A stretch of 64,000 nt of DNA, taken from Alkalicoccus saliphilus. Its GTDB lineage: Bacteria; Bacillota; Bacilli; Bacillales; Salisediminibacteriaceae. The position numbers and the translations under genes are program-made. The notes beneath the pieces are model-generated. The model ran no database searches, was not told the DNA's origin, and saw only the letters and a list, made by a program, of their open reading frames with translations. Positions 15,630 through 25,431 of the stretch are shown here, piece after piece; position 1 is the stretch's first letter, and each line of letters starts with the position of its first letter. The DNA lies in NCBI RefSeq assembly GCF_003044065.1, contig NZ_PZJJ01000015.1, forward strand, positions 1 to 64,000, given 5' to 3'.

Positions 15630-17087
15630 TCAATTGTTTTCTAAAATCCGCTTTCCCTTGTCCTGCAGCTCTTTTTCGGTGCCGGTCTGCGCTATCTGAA
15701 AGGAAGATGTCTCTGTCGTTTCCCGGATGAAAATGTGCGGCAGGTCTTGTTTTTGTTCTGCAAGAACGGGCAGTTTTCGGTACAGCTGTGGAGCACAGTC
15801 GACCAGCACAGCTTCCACGTTTAATGCTGACAGCGTTTTTGTCATGTCCCGGATCAGCTCTTCTTCCCGTATAACACGTCCGGAGCCGCTGCAGACAGGG
15901 CAGGGCCGTGTCATCATTTCCTGAAGCGTGCGGCGGGACTGCTTTCTCGTCATTTCCACGCATCCGAGAGATGTAAACCCGGCAACGTTAGTAATCGTGC
16001 GGTCCTTTTTGACCGACTCCTTCAGCACGTGCAGCACTTCTTCCCGCTGCCTGTCTGTTTTCATATCAATGAAATCGATCATGACAATACCGCCGATGTT
16101 ACGGAGACGGAGCTGCCTGGCAATTTCTGCTGCGGCATTTTTGTTTACTTCAAGCGCCGTACCGGAAAGCTCTCCCCCGCCTCTGCCGGTGAATTTGCCG
16201 GAGTTGACGTCAATTACCGTCATTGCCTCCGTCTGTTCAATCAAAAGCGATGACCCGCTTTTTGTCCACACAAACGGCCGGAGGGACTTTTCCATTTCCT
16301 TATCGAGGTTTTCCTGTGCAAACAAATCCGGCGTATGGTGCCAGATAACACGCTCCTCGTCTGGAACAATCTTTTTCCACATCCGGGCGAGCCCGGCATC
16401 GTTTGTTTCCAGACTCGTTTCCTCCTCAAGCATAAAATCCCTTTCCACCCGGGCATTGATGGAGGACTGGTCAAGATAAATTTTCCCGGGAGCGGAAGGA
16501 AAGGCTTGTTGAATGTACTGAAACTTTTCTTTCAGAGCGTCAAATTCCGCTTCAAGTGTTTCCCTTTCCACACCGGCGGCATTCGTCCGCACAATGACGC
16601 CTTCTTTGCCTGTCAGCCAGCTTTTCGCTGATGCTCTCAGTTCCGCTCGTGTATCGTCATCCAGCTTTTTGGAAATTGCTGTGTAGCCTCCGTACGGCAG
16701 ATAAATCAAAAAGCTTCCCGGAAGCGAGAGAAGTCTTGTGAGTGTCGGACCTTTAGATCCGGCTGCTTCTTTTTTAACCTGGACGAGTACGTTCTGGCCC
16801 TGCTGCAGCATGGAAGTGACGGCAGGTTCCGTCCCTTCCTGATCAAGCTTCCACTGCTGATGTTCCGGAAGCTCTTTTTTGTGAATGTATCCGTGCTTAC
16901 CCGTGCCGACATCAATAAAGGCGGCATCCATCGCTTTCATTACCCGGTCGACCTTTCCACTCACAATCATGCCTTCCCGGAGAGGAGCTTCCGGATCGTC
17001 GAGGAGCCATTCCTGGACTTTCCCCTCTTCCAGGACGGCGCCGCGGCGGCCGTCCGGTGTCTGTTCTACAATAATTCGGCGCTTCAT
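15630..17087 (-). CDS. rng: Ribonuclease E/G family protein
   Basis: 485 residues. An S1 RNA-binding domain (about 35-120) is followed by the RNase E/G catalytic domain with Asp293 (VIDVNSG) and Asp338/Asp341 (MIDFIDM). A zinc-link motif CPVC is at 396-399. It cuts single-stranded RNA 5'-end-dependently, in rRNA maturation and mRNA decay. B. subtilis lacks this enzyme, but several alkaliphilic bacilli have it. Here it fills the place where B. subtilis has minD and spoIVFAB. ATG with CAGGAGGCA. Confidence 0.93.
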   Translation of the reverse strand: MKRRIIVEQTPDGRRGAVLEEGKVQEWLLDDPEAPLREGMIVSGKVDRVMKAMDAAFIDVGTGKHGYIHKKELPEHQQWKLDQEGTEPAVTSMLQQGQNVLVQVKKEAAGSKGPTLTRLLSLPGSFLIYLPYGGYTAISKKLDDDTRAELRASAKSWLTGKEGVIVRTNAAGVERETLEAEFDALKEKFQYIQQAFPSAPGKIYLDQSSINARVERDFMLEEETSLETNDAGLARMWKKIVPDEERVIWHHTPDLFAQENLDKEMEKSLRPFVWTKSGSSLLIEQTEAMTVIDVNSGKFTGRGGGELSGTALEVNKNAAAEIARQLRLRNIGGIVMIDFIDMKTDRQREEVLHVLKESVKKDRTITNVAGFTSLGCVEMTRKQSRRTLQEMMTRPCPVCSGSGRVIREEELIRDMTKTLSALNVEAVLVDCAPQLYRKLPVLAEQKQDLPHIFIRETTETSSFQIAQTGTEKELQDKGKRILENN

Positions 17088-17291
17088 GCGTATGCCTCCT
17101 GCTTCCCTGATTTGTTGTTCCTGCGGTCCCCTGGAGTAAAACCACTGGACAAAAGTTTATTTGAATTTCAGAAAATTGAGCTCTATTCAATAAAACAGCT
17201 GTTTCCATATTATATAGTATTTACGAAAAAGAGCACACAGCCCGGCCATTTTCTCTTATGCCGGGTAAGCTCCGGCAGGAAAAAAGGCACA

Positions 17292-17321
17292 AAAAAACAC
17301 CGCAGCTCTGAAGTCACGGTG
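17292..17321 (-). terminator. Terminator of the mreBCD-minC operon
   Basis: CACCG / CGGTG with an 11-base loop overlapping the minC stop, followed by T7 on the minus strand. A second stem TGCCGG/CCGGCA lies just beyond (17261-17281). Confidence 0.7.
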
Positions 17322-18015
17322 TTTCATCGACTCCTTCGTCGATATCTTTCCGGAACAGCGGCAGCTGTTCGACTCTTTCAACAATGACAGCGCCATTCGT
17401 ATTTTGAAAAGCTGCTTCAAACATGCCTCCCCACGGGGTCTCTTCGATTTCCTCTTCGGAAAATGTTTTAACGGCCCCGGCAATGTCCAGCTCCTCCGGG
17501 TCCATAAACCCGGCACAGATGACCGAACGGCTGTTTCCGCCCGTTCCGGCATAGGCGCTGCCCATCAGGCTGCCCAGGATGTAAATACTGCCGGATGCCC
17601 GGAGGACGGCCCCGGGATCCACGTCTCCGAGAAGCAGAACGTCCCCGTCGATTTCGACTGTATCCCCCATCCGGAGAACGCGGTTTAATTTTACAATCCG
17701 GACCGCCCGCAACTGCTCGTCCGCTTCCTTTTTCGTGATAAGATTCGACGTAATATCATCCACTTCCAGGTGGAAGGTGTCCAGCAGGAAATCCTTCAGC
17801 CGTTTTTCCTGATCTTCCGACAAAAACCGGTTTTTTGTATCCACAATCACGTGAATCGAGGCCGGCTTTCTGCTGGCAAACAGTTCTTCGTTATCCCGGA
17901 GCACCTGTTCCATACCGTCAAGCAGCTGCTGAAAAGAGCAGCTGTCATTCAGCACAAGCTTCATGCCCCGCTTTGTTCCAATCAGGCTCACATAGCGGTT
18001 CAGTTCCTGTTTCAT
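17314..18015 (-). CDS. minC: Septum site-determining protein MinC
   Basis: 233 residues. An N-terminal MinC domain (about 5-100) precedes the right-handed beta-helix C-terminal domain with the Gly-rich repeats DGDVLLLGDVDPGAVL and GNSRSVICAGFMDPEELDIAG. It blocks FtsZ assembly away from mid-cell and normally needs MinD to reach the membrane. minD is not adjacent, unlike in B. subtilis; it may lie elsewhere. The tail GVDETP is extra acidic sequence. Follows mreD at 16 bases. Confidence 0.93.
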   Translation of the reverse strand: MKQELNRYVSLIGTKRGMKLVLNDSCSFQQLLDGMEQVLRDNEELFASRKPASIHVIVDTKNRFLSEDQEKRLKDFLLDTFHLEVDDITSNLITKKEADEQLRAVRIVKLNRVLRMGDTVEIDGDVLLLGDVDPGAVLRASGSIYILGSLMGSAYAGTGGNSRSVICAGFMDPEELDIAGAVKTFSEEEIEETPWGGMFEAAFQNTNGAVIVERVEQLPLFRKDIDEGVDETP

Positions 18016-18031
18016 ACCCTTTCACCTCCAG

Positions 18032-18550
18032 CTATCGTCCATCGTCTCTTCCGTCCACCGTATAAAACCAGTACCGGACAGGACTTACAATCAGCGCCGC
18101 TACTATTCCGTTAATAATAAAAGTTGGAAGAAAACGGGTAAGAAAAAGTCCCCCGTGGCCCTCGCCGGTCATACCAAGCAGAGACATCATTCCGTACAAA
18201 TAATATTCCAGAGCAATTACTGCCCCGAGAATAACGACGGTGAGCATCCGCAGACTCCGTTTAACGGAAGCGGCTGAAATAGAGAATATATAGGCAGTGA
18301 GCCCCATTCCGAACGTATAAATACCAAGCACCGATCCGTACACGATATCATACAGCAGCCCGAAAAAAATTCCATAAAACAATCCGTGGCTCCGTCCCCG
18401 GAATATTCCGGTCAGGATAACGAGCATCAGCATAAAGTAAGGAATAAAATACCAGGTGTCCTGATGGCTGCTTCCGGAAAAAATCTGGAAAACGGTACCT
18501 TCAATAATAAACAGAATAAAAATCGTCAGTGGAAGGAGAAGCCGGCTCAT
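18032..18550 (-). CDS. mreD: Rod-shape protein MreD
   Basis: 172 residues, five to six membrane segments, typical MreD length. Part of the elongasome that guides cell-wall synthesis along the side wall. Starts in a 4-base ATGA overlap with the mreC stop, so translation is coupled. Confidence 0.92.
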   Translation of the reverse strand: MSRLLLPLTIFILFIIEGTVFQIFSGSSHQDTWYFIPYFMLMLVILTGIFRGRSHGLFYGIFFGLLYDIVYGSVLGIYTFGMGLTAYIFSISAASVKRSLRMLTVVILGAVIALEYYLYGMMSLLGMTGEGHGGLFLTRFLPTFIINGIVAALIVSPVRYWFYTVDGRDDGR

Positions 18551-19431
18551 TCCTCCTCCTCCTCTTCCTCCGAATTATCGTCCCCGCCCGGTGCTTCCCG
18601 GTCGAGTACTGTCACGTAATCCAGCTGGTGGGAGGCTGCCGCAGGCTCTACTAACGCCGTCTGGCTCAAGCCGTATTCATCCGACTGGACGCTTACTATT
18701 TCCCCGATCGTAATTCCTGAAGGAAAAATCCCCCCAAGCCCGGAAGTGGAGACGATGTCCCCTTCTTCGACTTCCAGTTCCATATCGATTTTTGTAAAAC
18801 GGAGATACCCGCTTTCTTCGTCAATTCCTTCCATAAAACCGAAGGCGGTATCTTCTCCGTCTGACCTGGCAGAAATACGGTTGGCGGCATCCTGATCGCT
18901 GAGAAGCTGCACGGTCGAGGTGAACTGTGACACTTCCCGGATTTTACCGACTAGACCGGCGGAGGTGACCACTGCCATGTCTTCGGAGATACCATCCTGG
19001 GCTCCGACGTTCAGTCCGATCCGCTCGTTCCACCGGTCCGGCGACCGCTGAATAACCATCGCGTGATGGCTCGTATAGTCCGATAAATCGGATTCCAGCT
19101 CCAGAGCTTCTTCAAGCTCTGCATTTCGTTCTTCCAGCTGGTTTCTTTCCACCAGAACGGACGCATGTTCTTCAAGCTGGGCTTTGAGCACCTGGTTTTC
19201 CCGGTAAACATCCCGGATATCCCCCACAGCATCCAAAGAACTGGACACCCAGTAAGCCGGGCGTGAAAAGGCCGACTGAACGACTCCCACAGAATCCTGG
19301 ACAAATTGTTCCGGCCAGGAAAGGGTGCGCTGCTCACTCAATGAATAACCGATAAGACCAACGAGAAAAATGAGGCAGACAAGCAGCACAATCAGCCGTC
19401 TGTTTGAAAAAAATGGATTCATTTCATGCAC
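18547..19431 (-). CDS. mreC: Rod-shape protein MreC
   Basis: 294 residues. One N-terminal membrane helix (about 11-28), a coiled coil (about 65-105, Glu/Leu-rich heptads) and the beta-barrel domain with the conserved IGLNVGAQDGI and VSTSGLGGIFPSGITIG. The C-terminus is a run of Glu, unusual in length but fitting an acidic proteome. Links MreB inside to wall enzymes outside. Confidence 0.95.
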   Translation of the reverse strand: MHEMNPFFSNRRLIVLLVCLIFLVGLIGYSLSEQRTLSWPEQFVQDSVGVVQSAFSRPAYWVSSSLDAVGDIRDVYRENQVLKAQLEEHASVLVERNQLEERNAELEEALELESDLSDYTSHHAMVIQRSPDRWNERIGLNVGAQDGISEDMAVVTSAGLVGKIREVSQFTSTVQLLSDQDAANRISARSDGEDTAFGFMEGIDEESGYLRFTKIDMELEVEEGDIVSTSGLGGIFPSGITIGEIVSVQSDEYGLSQTALVEPAAASHQLDYVTVLDREAPGGDDNSEEEEEEE

Positions 19432-19435
19432 CTTC

Positions 19436-20476
19436 CTACCTTTTTCGATTCGCCCGGGAAGTTACTCCCGACTTTGACTGAAACATCCGGATGTTGGCGA
19501 GTGCTTCTCCTGTTCCGTGCACCACACTGTCGAGCGGATGCTCGGAAACAGTTACCGGGATATTCGTTTCCCGACTGATGACAAGATCGAGGTTTCTTAA
19601 CAGGGAGCCGCCGCCGGTGATAACGATACCGCGGTCCATAATATCCGACGCGAGTTCCGGCGGTGCTTCTTCCAGCGTGTTTCTGACTGTATCTATAATT
19701 GCCCGCACAGTTTCATCGAGTGCCTCCACCATTTCTTCGGAAGAGACAGGGATCGTTTTAGGAAGGCCGCTGACGAGATCCCGTCCGCGTACGTCCATCG
19801 TTTCTTCGTCATTTCCTTCTCCGGCGGTGCCGATCGTCCATTTCATTTCTTCTGCGGTCCGCTCTCCGATGAGAAGGTTGTATTTCTTTTTTATGTAGCT
19901 GATGATCGCTTCATCCATTTCATCCCCCGCAGTCCGGAGAGAGCGGCTTGTCACGATACCGCCGAGTGAAACGATCGCCACTTCCGTCGTGCCTCCGCCG
20001 ATATCGACGATCATACTTCCTGTTGCTTCCCAGACAGGCAGACCGGAACCGATCGCTGCAGCAAATGGTTCTTCAATCGTATAAGCTTCTTTTGCTCCTG
20101 CCTGCTTCGTCGCGTCTTCCACCGCCCGTTTTTCCACCGGGGTGATCCCGGAAGGAATACAGACCATAACGTTCGGTCTGCCGGTAAAGATGGACCGTTT
20201 GCGGAGTGACTGGCGGATAAAATGATTCATCATCGCCGCTGTCGTATCAAAATCGGCGATCACACCGTCTTTCATCGGACGGATAACGGAAATATTGGAA
20301 GGAGCTCTTCCGATCATATCTCTTGCGCGGCTCCCGACTGCTTCCACTTCTCCACTGTCCCGATGTACTGCCACTACTGAAGGCTCCCGGAGAATCACTC
20401 CCCGGCCTTTTACATATACAAGTGTATTGGCCGTTCCGAGGTCAATACCTACATTCTTCGAAAACCCTGCAAACAT
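19436..20476 (-). CDS. mreB: Rod-shape-determining protein MreB
   Basis: 346 residues, actin-like. Phosphate-binding loops GIDLGTANT (10-18) and DIGGGTTEV, and the adenosine motif [10 protein letters not shown]. Forms membrane-bound filaments that orient wall synthesis. The C-terminal extension ([13 protein letters not shown]) is a few residues longer than usual. First gene of mreBCD-minC with a GGGAGA ribosome binding site. Confidence 0.97.
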   Translation of the reverse strand: MFAGFSKNVGIDLGTANTLVYVKGRGVILREPSVVAVHRDSGEVEAVGSRARDMIGRAPSNISVIRPMKDGVIADFDTTAAMMNHFIRQSLRKRSIFTGRPNVMVCIPSGITPVEKRAVEDATKQAGAKEAYTIEEPFAAAIGSGLPVWEATGSMIVDIGGGTTEVAIVSLGGIVTSRSLRTAGDEMDEAIISYIKKKYNLLIGERTAEEMKWTIGTAGEGNDEETMDVRGRDLVSGLPKTIPVSSEEMVEALDETVRAIIDTVRNTLEEAPPELASDIMDRGIVITGGGSLLRNLDLVISRETNIPVTVSEHPLDSVVHGTGEALANIRMFQSKSGVTSRANRKR

Positions 20477-20707
20477 CTATGTATCTCCCTTCAACCTTGC
20501 ATTAACTGCTCTTTTTTTAACCGGTACTATTCATTATACGCAATGTTTTTCCTATTGAGTAGCGTTTTTCCAAGAACAACGTAAAATGCTCTAATTATCC
20601 TAACATACCGCTTCCCCGATGTACATTTGCCATAGCCAGGAACGGCGGGGCAGAAAGGCGGGAAACAGAATAATTATTCCAGCAGGATGCTCTCCTCCAC
20701 AAGCTGA
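20477..20707. other. Intergenic region upstream of mreB
   Basis: Should contain the mreB promoter. No gene, RNA or repeat recognised. Confidence 0.5.
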
Positions 20708-20743
20708 AAAGACACCGGCGGGATTAACCTGCCGGTGTCTTTT
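20708..20743 (-). terminator. Terminator of radC
   Basis: AAAGACACCGGC / GCCGGTGTCTTT with an 11-base loop and T-runs on both strands. Confidence 0.9.
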
Positions 20744-20781
20744 GTTGCATCCTCACAGCCAGGGGCACGGCAATGCTGATT

Positions 20782-21468
20782 TCATACAAATCCTTTTTCT
20801 TTCATCGAACAGAAACGACGGTCCCCGATAATAACGTGATCGAGCATTTCAATACCCAGCATTTTCCCGGTTTCCGTAAGCCGTTTTGTCACATCAATAT
20901 CTTCCTGGCTCGGCTCCGGGTTTCCGCTTGGATGATTATGCAGGCATATAAAAGAAGCGGCCGAATAGCGTAGCGCTTCTTTGTATAGCTCACGCGGGTG
21001 GACGATGCTTGCATTCAGACTTCCGATAAACAGCGTTTTTTTGTGCAGCACCGCATTTTTCGTATTCAGGTAAAGCGCGATGAAATGTTCCTGTTTCAAG
21101 TGGCGCATTTCTTCCATCATATAATCAGCCACATCCTGCGGGGAGCGCACGATGTGCGTTTCCTCCACGGGAAACTGTTTGATTCTGCGGCCGATTTCCA
21201 GCGCTGCGCAGAGCTGGACAGCTTTCGCTTCGCCGATGCCCCGTATTTCCATCAGTTCGACAGCGGTGGCCTCTTTCAGAAGCCGGAGCCCGTCAAAATG
21301 CCGGATGACCCGCCCGGAAAGCTCCAGTACCGATTCGGACTTCGTCCCGGAGCCGAGCATCAGGGCAATAAGCTCCTGATTCGACAGGACAGAGGCCCCA
21401 GCTCTCAGCAGTCGTTCCCGCGGGCGTTCACTTTTTGGCACATCCCTTATCATCATTGCTTTTGACAT
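20782..21468 (-). CDS. radC: RadC family (JAB domain) protein
   Basis: 228 residues. Helix-hairpin-helix region (about 68-92, IRGIGEAKAVQL) followed by the JAMM metalloprotease-like site: His177-x-His179-P-S-G and Asp190. Named for DNA repair, but the actual role of RadC remains unclear. The order comC-maf-radC-mreB matches B. subtilis. Confidence 0.93.
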   Translation of the reverse strand: MSKAMMIRDVPKSERPRERLLRAGASVLSNQELIALMLGSGTKSESVLELSGRVIRHFDGLRLLKEATAVELMEIRGIGEAKAVQLCAALEIGRRIKQFPVEETHIVRSPQDVADYMMEEMRHLKQEHFIALYLNTKNAVLHKKTLFIGSLNASIVHPRELYKEALRYSAASFICLHNHPSGNPEPSQEDIDVTKRLTETGKMLGIEMLDHVIIGDRRFCSMKEKGFV

Positions 21469-21498
21469 GCAGGCCTCCTTGCGGCCCGGCTGCTTTTA

Positions 21499-22062
21499 TC
21501 AGCCGGATCCGTGCTTTTTTAATACACGAACCACTCTTGCCACCGGCAGTCCCACGATCGAAAAATAATCTCCTTCGATCCGTTCCACGAGGACAGCACC
21601 AAGACCCTGTATCCCGTAGGCACCCGCCTTATCTTCGGGCTCCTTCGATTGTATGTATGTATCAATTTCGCTTTCTGTGAGCGGATAAAACGTCACATGT
21701 ACCGTTTCGGCAAAAACTGTTTCACCTTGTTCGGAAATGATGGCCGTGCCGGTGTGAACCTGATGGGTTTTTCCGGACAGCTTATGAAGCATCTCCGCTG
21801 CCTCCTCTTCACTGCGCGGTTTCCCGAGCACTTCCCCGTCCACGGCGACGAGCGTGTCGGCTCCAAGGACGATGTCCTCCGGATAGTGCGAATAGACATC
21901 GGCTGCTTTCTGCCGTGCCAGCTCCTGGACGAGCGCTTCCGGGGTCATTTCTTCCTCCACCTGTTCTTCAATAGTGCTTGGATGAACAGTAAACCGGAGT
22001 CCGACCTGTTCCAGCAGTTCACGACGGCGCGGGGACTGCGAGGCAAGTATGAGTGATTTCAT
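21499..22062 (-). CDS. maf: Maf nucleotide pyrophosphatase
   Basis: 187 residues from ATG at 22062 with AAGGAGATG. A start at 22128 would add 22 residues with no family match. Family motifs: SQSPRR (8-13), ADTLV and KAGAYGIQG. Hydrolyses dTTP, UTP and modified nucleotides to prevent misincorporation; linked to septum formation in B. subtilis. spoIIB, which precedes maf in B. subtilis, is absent here. Confidence 0.94.
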   Translation of the reverse strand: MKSLILASQSPRRRELLEQVGLRFTVHPSTIEEQVEEEMTPEALVQELARQKAADVYSHYPEDIVLGADTLVAVDGEVLGKPRSEEEAAEMLHKLSGKTHQVHTGTAIISEQGETVFAETVHVTFYPLTESEIDTYIQSKEPEDKAGAYGIQGLGAVLVERIEGDYFSIVGLPVARVVRVLKKHGSG

Positions 22063-22226
22063 GCTTCCATCTCCTTTTCTTCTGCATTCGTGCAGGAAAA
22101 TATAAAAAGAAGTGGTATGGAAAATCATACCACATAAATTATGTTCAGGGAAGAAAAATACGAAAGTACGTTCCTATTTTGCATTGTTTTTTCTCCCGCC
22201 ACTTCGCAAAAACGCTATAAGCTGTC

Positions 22227-23009
22227 TCAGGCAAGGACGAAGCCGATAACCGCTTCGACCATACCGGTGTAAAGATCCACGAGGACCGGACCTGCAAAAT
22301 ACACTACTGCCGCTCCGGCTGCAATAAACGGGCCGAATGGAATTTCTGTGCGCTTTCCAAGTCCTTTATACAAAATCCAGGGAACAGCTGTAAGAAGCCC
22401 TGCCGCTGCAGCAAGGAACAGAGATAAAAACATTCCCTGAAGTCCGAGCACCACACCGACTACCCCGTAAAGTTTTATATCTCCTCCTCCGACGCCTCCT
22501 TTCGAAAGAACAGCTGCGCCGAATAAAAGCAGGAATCCGCCAGCACCTCCAAGGAGGGCATCCCACCAGGGAGCGAGAGGAGCTTCGGTAAGACGGAGAA
22601 AGAAAAGCGGAATAAAAAAGAGCAGGAGCACCCGGTCCGGAATAATTTTCGCTTCGAGATCACTTACAGTAATGATATGTAAAAGCGACATAAACAACAG
22701 CGCTGCCAAAAGCTCCCACGTCCACCCAAAAAAGTGCCAGCTGACCGCAAACAGCAGCCCGGTCATTAATTCAAACAGTGGATACACCGGAGAAATCCCG
22801 TTCCTGCAGCAAGAGCACTTTCCCTTGAGTAAAACATAGGAAAGCACCGGGATCAATTCCCCGGCGCCGAGTACGTGACCACACCGCGGGCAGTGGGAGC
22901 GGGGAACAAGGACGGACTTACCCGCAGGAAGACGCATTCCGGCCACGTTATAAAAAGAGCCGAGGACAAGCCCGGCTGTAAAAAAGTAAATATACAGGAT
23001 CACGTCCAC
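22227..23009 (-). CDS. comC: Prepilin peptidase ComC
   Basis: 260 residues, about eight membrane segments. The cytoplasmic zinc motif has C40-x2-C43 and C65-x2-C68. The catalytic aspartates are Asp117 (SDLEAKIIPD) and Asp177 (GGGDIKL). Cleaves and N-methylates type IV-like prepilins (ComG pseudopilins) for DNA uptake. GTG start with GGAG 8 bases upstream. Confidence 0.94.
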   Translation of the reverse strand: MDVILYIYFFTAGLVLGSFYNVAGMRLPAGKSVLVPRSHCPRCGHVLGAGELIPVLSYVLLKGKCSCCRNGISPVYPLFELMTGLLFAVSWHFFGWTWELLAALLFMSLLHIITVSDLEAKIIPDRVLLLFFIPLFFLRLTEAPLAPWWDALLGGAGGFLLLFGAAVLSKGGVGGGDIKLYGVVGVVLGLQGMFLSLFLAAAAGLLTAVPWILYKGLGKRTEIPFGPFIAAGAAVVYFAGPVLVDLYTGMVEAVIGFVLA

Positions 23010-23116
23010 ACTTCCGGCTCCAGACTGCCCCTCACGGCGTTTTTTCTGCTGGCTTTGCTGATAAAATGAATTACATTTATTTCCTATTATACACGTCTGG
23101 AAGCATAATGGAACAA

Positions 23117-23650
23117 TTATCCAAAGAAAGTTCTTCCCGCCCCGGACGTTAAGTACGGAGTTATTTCTTTCTCAATTCCATCCTCCGGCAGTTTACCGGC
23201 TTTTTCTTCGATATCAGATGCCAGTTCGTCAAAATCGACCGTTTCGTCCTGGAAAGAAAACTGCTGGACGGCATCCCGCAGCTCTGTATCATCAACCGAA
23301 ACAAGCAGATCTGCTTCTGTCAGTTCCGGATTTCCGAGCGTCTGATCCACCGTCGGTTCCACGAGAATCTGCACCGCTTCTGCCGGCAGCTCCACCATTT
23401 CATCTGACCATATCAGTTTATGTGCTGTTTCCTGTTCCCAGTTTTCCACGCTTTCGTTCAGCGCATTGACGGCCTCCACCCGGTTTTTATCCGACACATC
23501 CACGCCGGCGATGTGTGTTCCTTCCGCAAACTGATCCTGCTGGAAAGAAATTTGATACATCAGCAGGCCTGTGTACGCAAAAACGAGCATAAACGCCATA
23601 CTGCCGCCAATGACGAGAAATGACGCTCCAAACCATTGATTTTTTGTCAA
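23117..23650 (-). CDS. Membrane-anchored protein with a PG-binding-4-like domain
   Basis: 177 residues. One N-terminal helix (about 9-32), then an extracellular acidic region. EGTHIAGVDVSDKNRVEAVNAL resembles the start of the peptidoglycan-binding domain found in VanW/YoaR proteins, but the VanW part is missing and the protein ends soon after. It could be a shortened relative or a distinct small protein. Co-oriented with 23663-23938, 12 bases apart. Confidence 0.6.
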   Translation of the reverse strand: MTKNQWFGASFLVIGGSMAFMLVFAYTGLLMYQISFQQDQFAEGTHIAGVDVSDKNRVEAVNALNESVENWEQETAHKLIWSDEMVELPAEAVQILVEPTVDQTLGNPELTEADLLVSVDDTELRDAVQQFSFQDETVDFDELASDIEEKAGKLPEDGIEKEITPYLTSGAGRTFFG

Positions 23651-23662
23651 ACCTGTCTCCTC

Positions 23663-23938
23663 CTATCCTTCCGACTCGGTTCCTTTGAGTATCTGCTCTG
23701 CATCTTCTCCTTCCGGCAGCCTCCCTGCGGTAATCCAGGCCGTCACGAGCGCCAGGGCGAGCAGGGAAAGAACGGCAGCCGCCCAGTGAAGATACGTAAA
23801 GGAAAAAACACCGATAAGTGCATACACGTAGGAAAGCGTCACGAGAAGGATCGTCAATTTATAATTAAATACAGATGGTACGAGCAGCATAATGACGAGC
23901 AGGAGCAGAAACGCTCCTGTAATAAGCATATAGATCAA
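23663..23938 (-). CDS. Small membrane protein, three segments
   Basis: 91 residues, hydrophobic segments at about 4-22, 27-46 and 50-70, and an acidic tail. Starts with TTG at 23938 after GGCGGTGAT; an ATG three codons later is an alternative. Probably in one operon with the next gene. Not recognised. Confidence 0.6.
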   Translation of the reverse strand: MIYMLITGAFLLLLVIMLLVPSVFNYKLTILLVTLSYVYALIGVFSFTYLHWAAAVLSLLALALVTAWITAGRLPEGEDAEQILKGTESEG

Positions 23939-24148
23939 CTTATCACCGCCTTTCGTTTTTTATTATGTAAGGTGAAGCGGATGCGCCCGTTTCACAGTTT
24001 TTTATAAGACTATCCTGAAAATAAAAATGGAAAAGAGGATTCCCTTCCACGGGGAAGCCTTCCAGCAGAAGGGAGTCTTTTCCTGAACAACAACAATAAA
24101 CTTCATCACAGCTTTCATTTTAGCTCAGGGCTCATCGGAAGAAAAGCA

Positions 24149-25342
24149 TTATTGCGGGTTCTTGATAAAACGGATAAACGCATGCGATCCGGTGACGATG
24201 AGGAGCTCCTGGTATTTCAGCTTCCGCTGTTTTTCCCGGATCCAGGCGTGCGGGTCTCCAGTAAAGGGCAGTCCGGGGAATTCTTTTTCCCATTCTTCCT
24301 GCGTCATGCCCCGCTCATCCGGCATGGCGGCGGCGGTTACTTCCCCAAGCTGCTGCATCGTTTCCACCATTTGGTGAACCGGTTTATCCCTCATGACAGC
24401 GGTAAGAAACGATACGCGTGGATATCTGGCAGCCGTGTCACACAGAGCTTCCACTGCTTCTTTATTATGGGCTGTATCGAGAATAATTCCCGGGCCGAAA
24501 GCTTCCCACCGTCCGGGCTGCTCTGCTTTTTCCAGGGAGGAAAGTTTCGGCTTTACGAAAATTTCGGAAGCGGCAAGCGCTGCCCGGGCATTACGCGCCT
24601 GATGCTTCCCAGGGATAGGAAGCCAGGCTGTTTCCTCCCGGCACGTAAAAAGATCAGGCTCTGTAAATGTCCAGTCGTCGGGAAGGGGGGTCCATACCGC
24701 TCCTATCCGTTCCGCTTCCTGCCGGAGCCATTCGTCCGCTTCTTCATCACACGCAGAGATGCATGGAACTTCGGGGCGCATAATACCCGCTTTTTCCCGG
24801 GCGACAGCTTCCCGTGTATGTCCGAGAAATTCGGCATGATCCGTTCCGACAGAAGTTATAATCGTCGCTTCCGGCTTCCGGACAACGTTTGTTGCATCGA
24901 GCCGCCCGCCCATTCCGGCCTCTATAATCAGGACGTCCGGCTTAATAAGTTCTGCAGCCGCTGTAAAAACAACTGCTGTAAGCAGTTCAAACGAGCTGAT
25001 TGTTTCCCCGCGTGTCTCCTCCACTTTTTCCACTGCCGGAAGCACAAGGTTTACGGCCTCCTCGAACAAGCCGGAAGAAACCGGTCTGCCTCCGCTCGTC
25101 AGCTGTTCATGACGCTCCCCCGGGGACGGAGTCATAAACGCCGCTGTTTTTCTGCCTTCTTCATGGATAAGCCGGTCGATAAATGTGACGACTGTGCCTT
25201 TGCCGTTCGTTCCGGCGACGTGAATGACCGGACAGCGGTTCTGCGGCTGTCCGAGTTCCTCCATCAGCGCTTCCATGCGGTCGAGCGAATACATAATCCC
25301 GGCCCCTTCTCTTTTCTCAAACGCCTTATCCGATGCCCCCAT
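24149..25342 (-). CDS. folC: Folylpolyglutamate / dihydrofolate synthase FolC
   Basis: 397 residues. Mur-ligase fold with P-loop GTNGKGT (44-50), EAGMGGRLDATN, and the ligase signature HTREAVAREKAGIMR. Adds glutamate to folates. The start is fixed by an in-frame stop right before ATG and a GGGAGGG ribosome binding site. It is about 30 residues shorter than B. subtilis FolC, mainly in the C-terminal domain. Divergent from the ATP-grasp pair. Confidence 0.92.
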   Translation of the reverse strand: MGASDKAFEKREGAGIMYSLDRMEALMEELGQPQNRCPVIHVAGTNGKGTVVTFIDRLIHEEGRKTAAFMTPSPGERHEQLTSGGRPVSSGLFEEAVNLVLPAVEKVEETRGETISSFELLTAVVFTAAAELIKPDVLIIEAGMGGRLDATNVVRKPEATIITSVGTDHAEFLGHTREAVAREKAGIMRPEVPCISACDEEADEWLRQEAERIGAVWTPLPDDWTFTEPDLFTCREETAWLPIPGKHQARNARAALAASEIFVKPKLSSLEKAEQPGRWEAFGPGIILDTAHNKEAVEALCDTAARYPRVSFLTAVMRDKPVHQMVETMQQLGEVTAAAMPDERGMTQEEWEKEFPGLPFTGDPHAWIREKQRKLKYQELLIVTGSHAFIRFIKNPQ

Positions 25343-25431
25343 TTAAAAGCCCTCCCTTTGCTGGATTGATTTTCTGGACGAAGAATGAAAAAATCATAGT
25401 ATCTGTATATTATACATAAGGGAGTCTTTAC

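Noticed and set aside
24152-25369. 405-codon plus-strand open frame
   Set aside because: Lies antisense across folC, without ribosome binding site or motifs.
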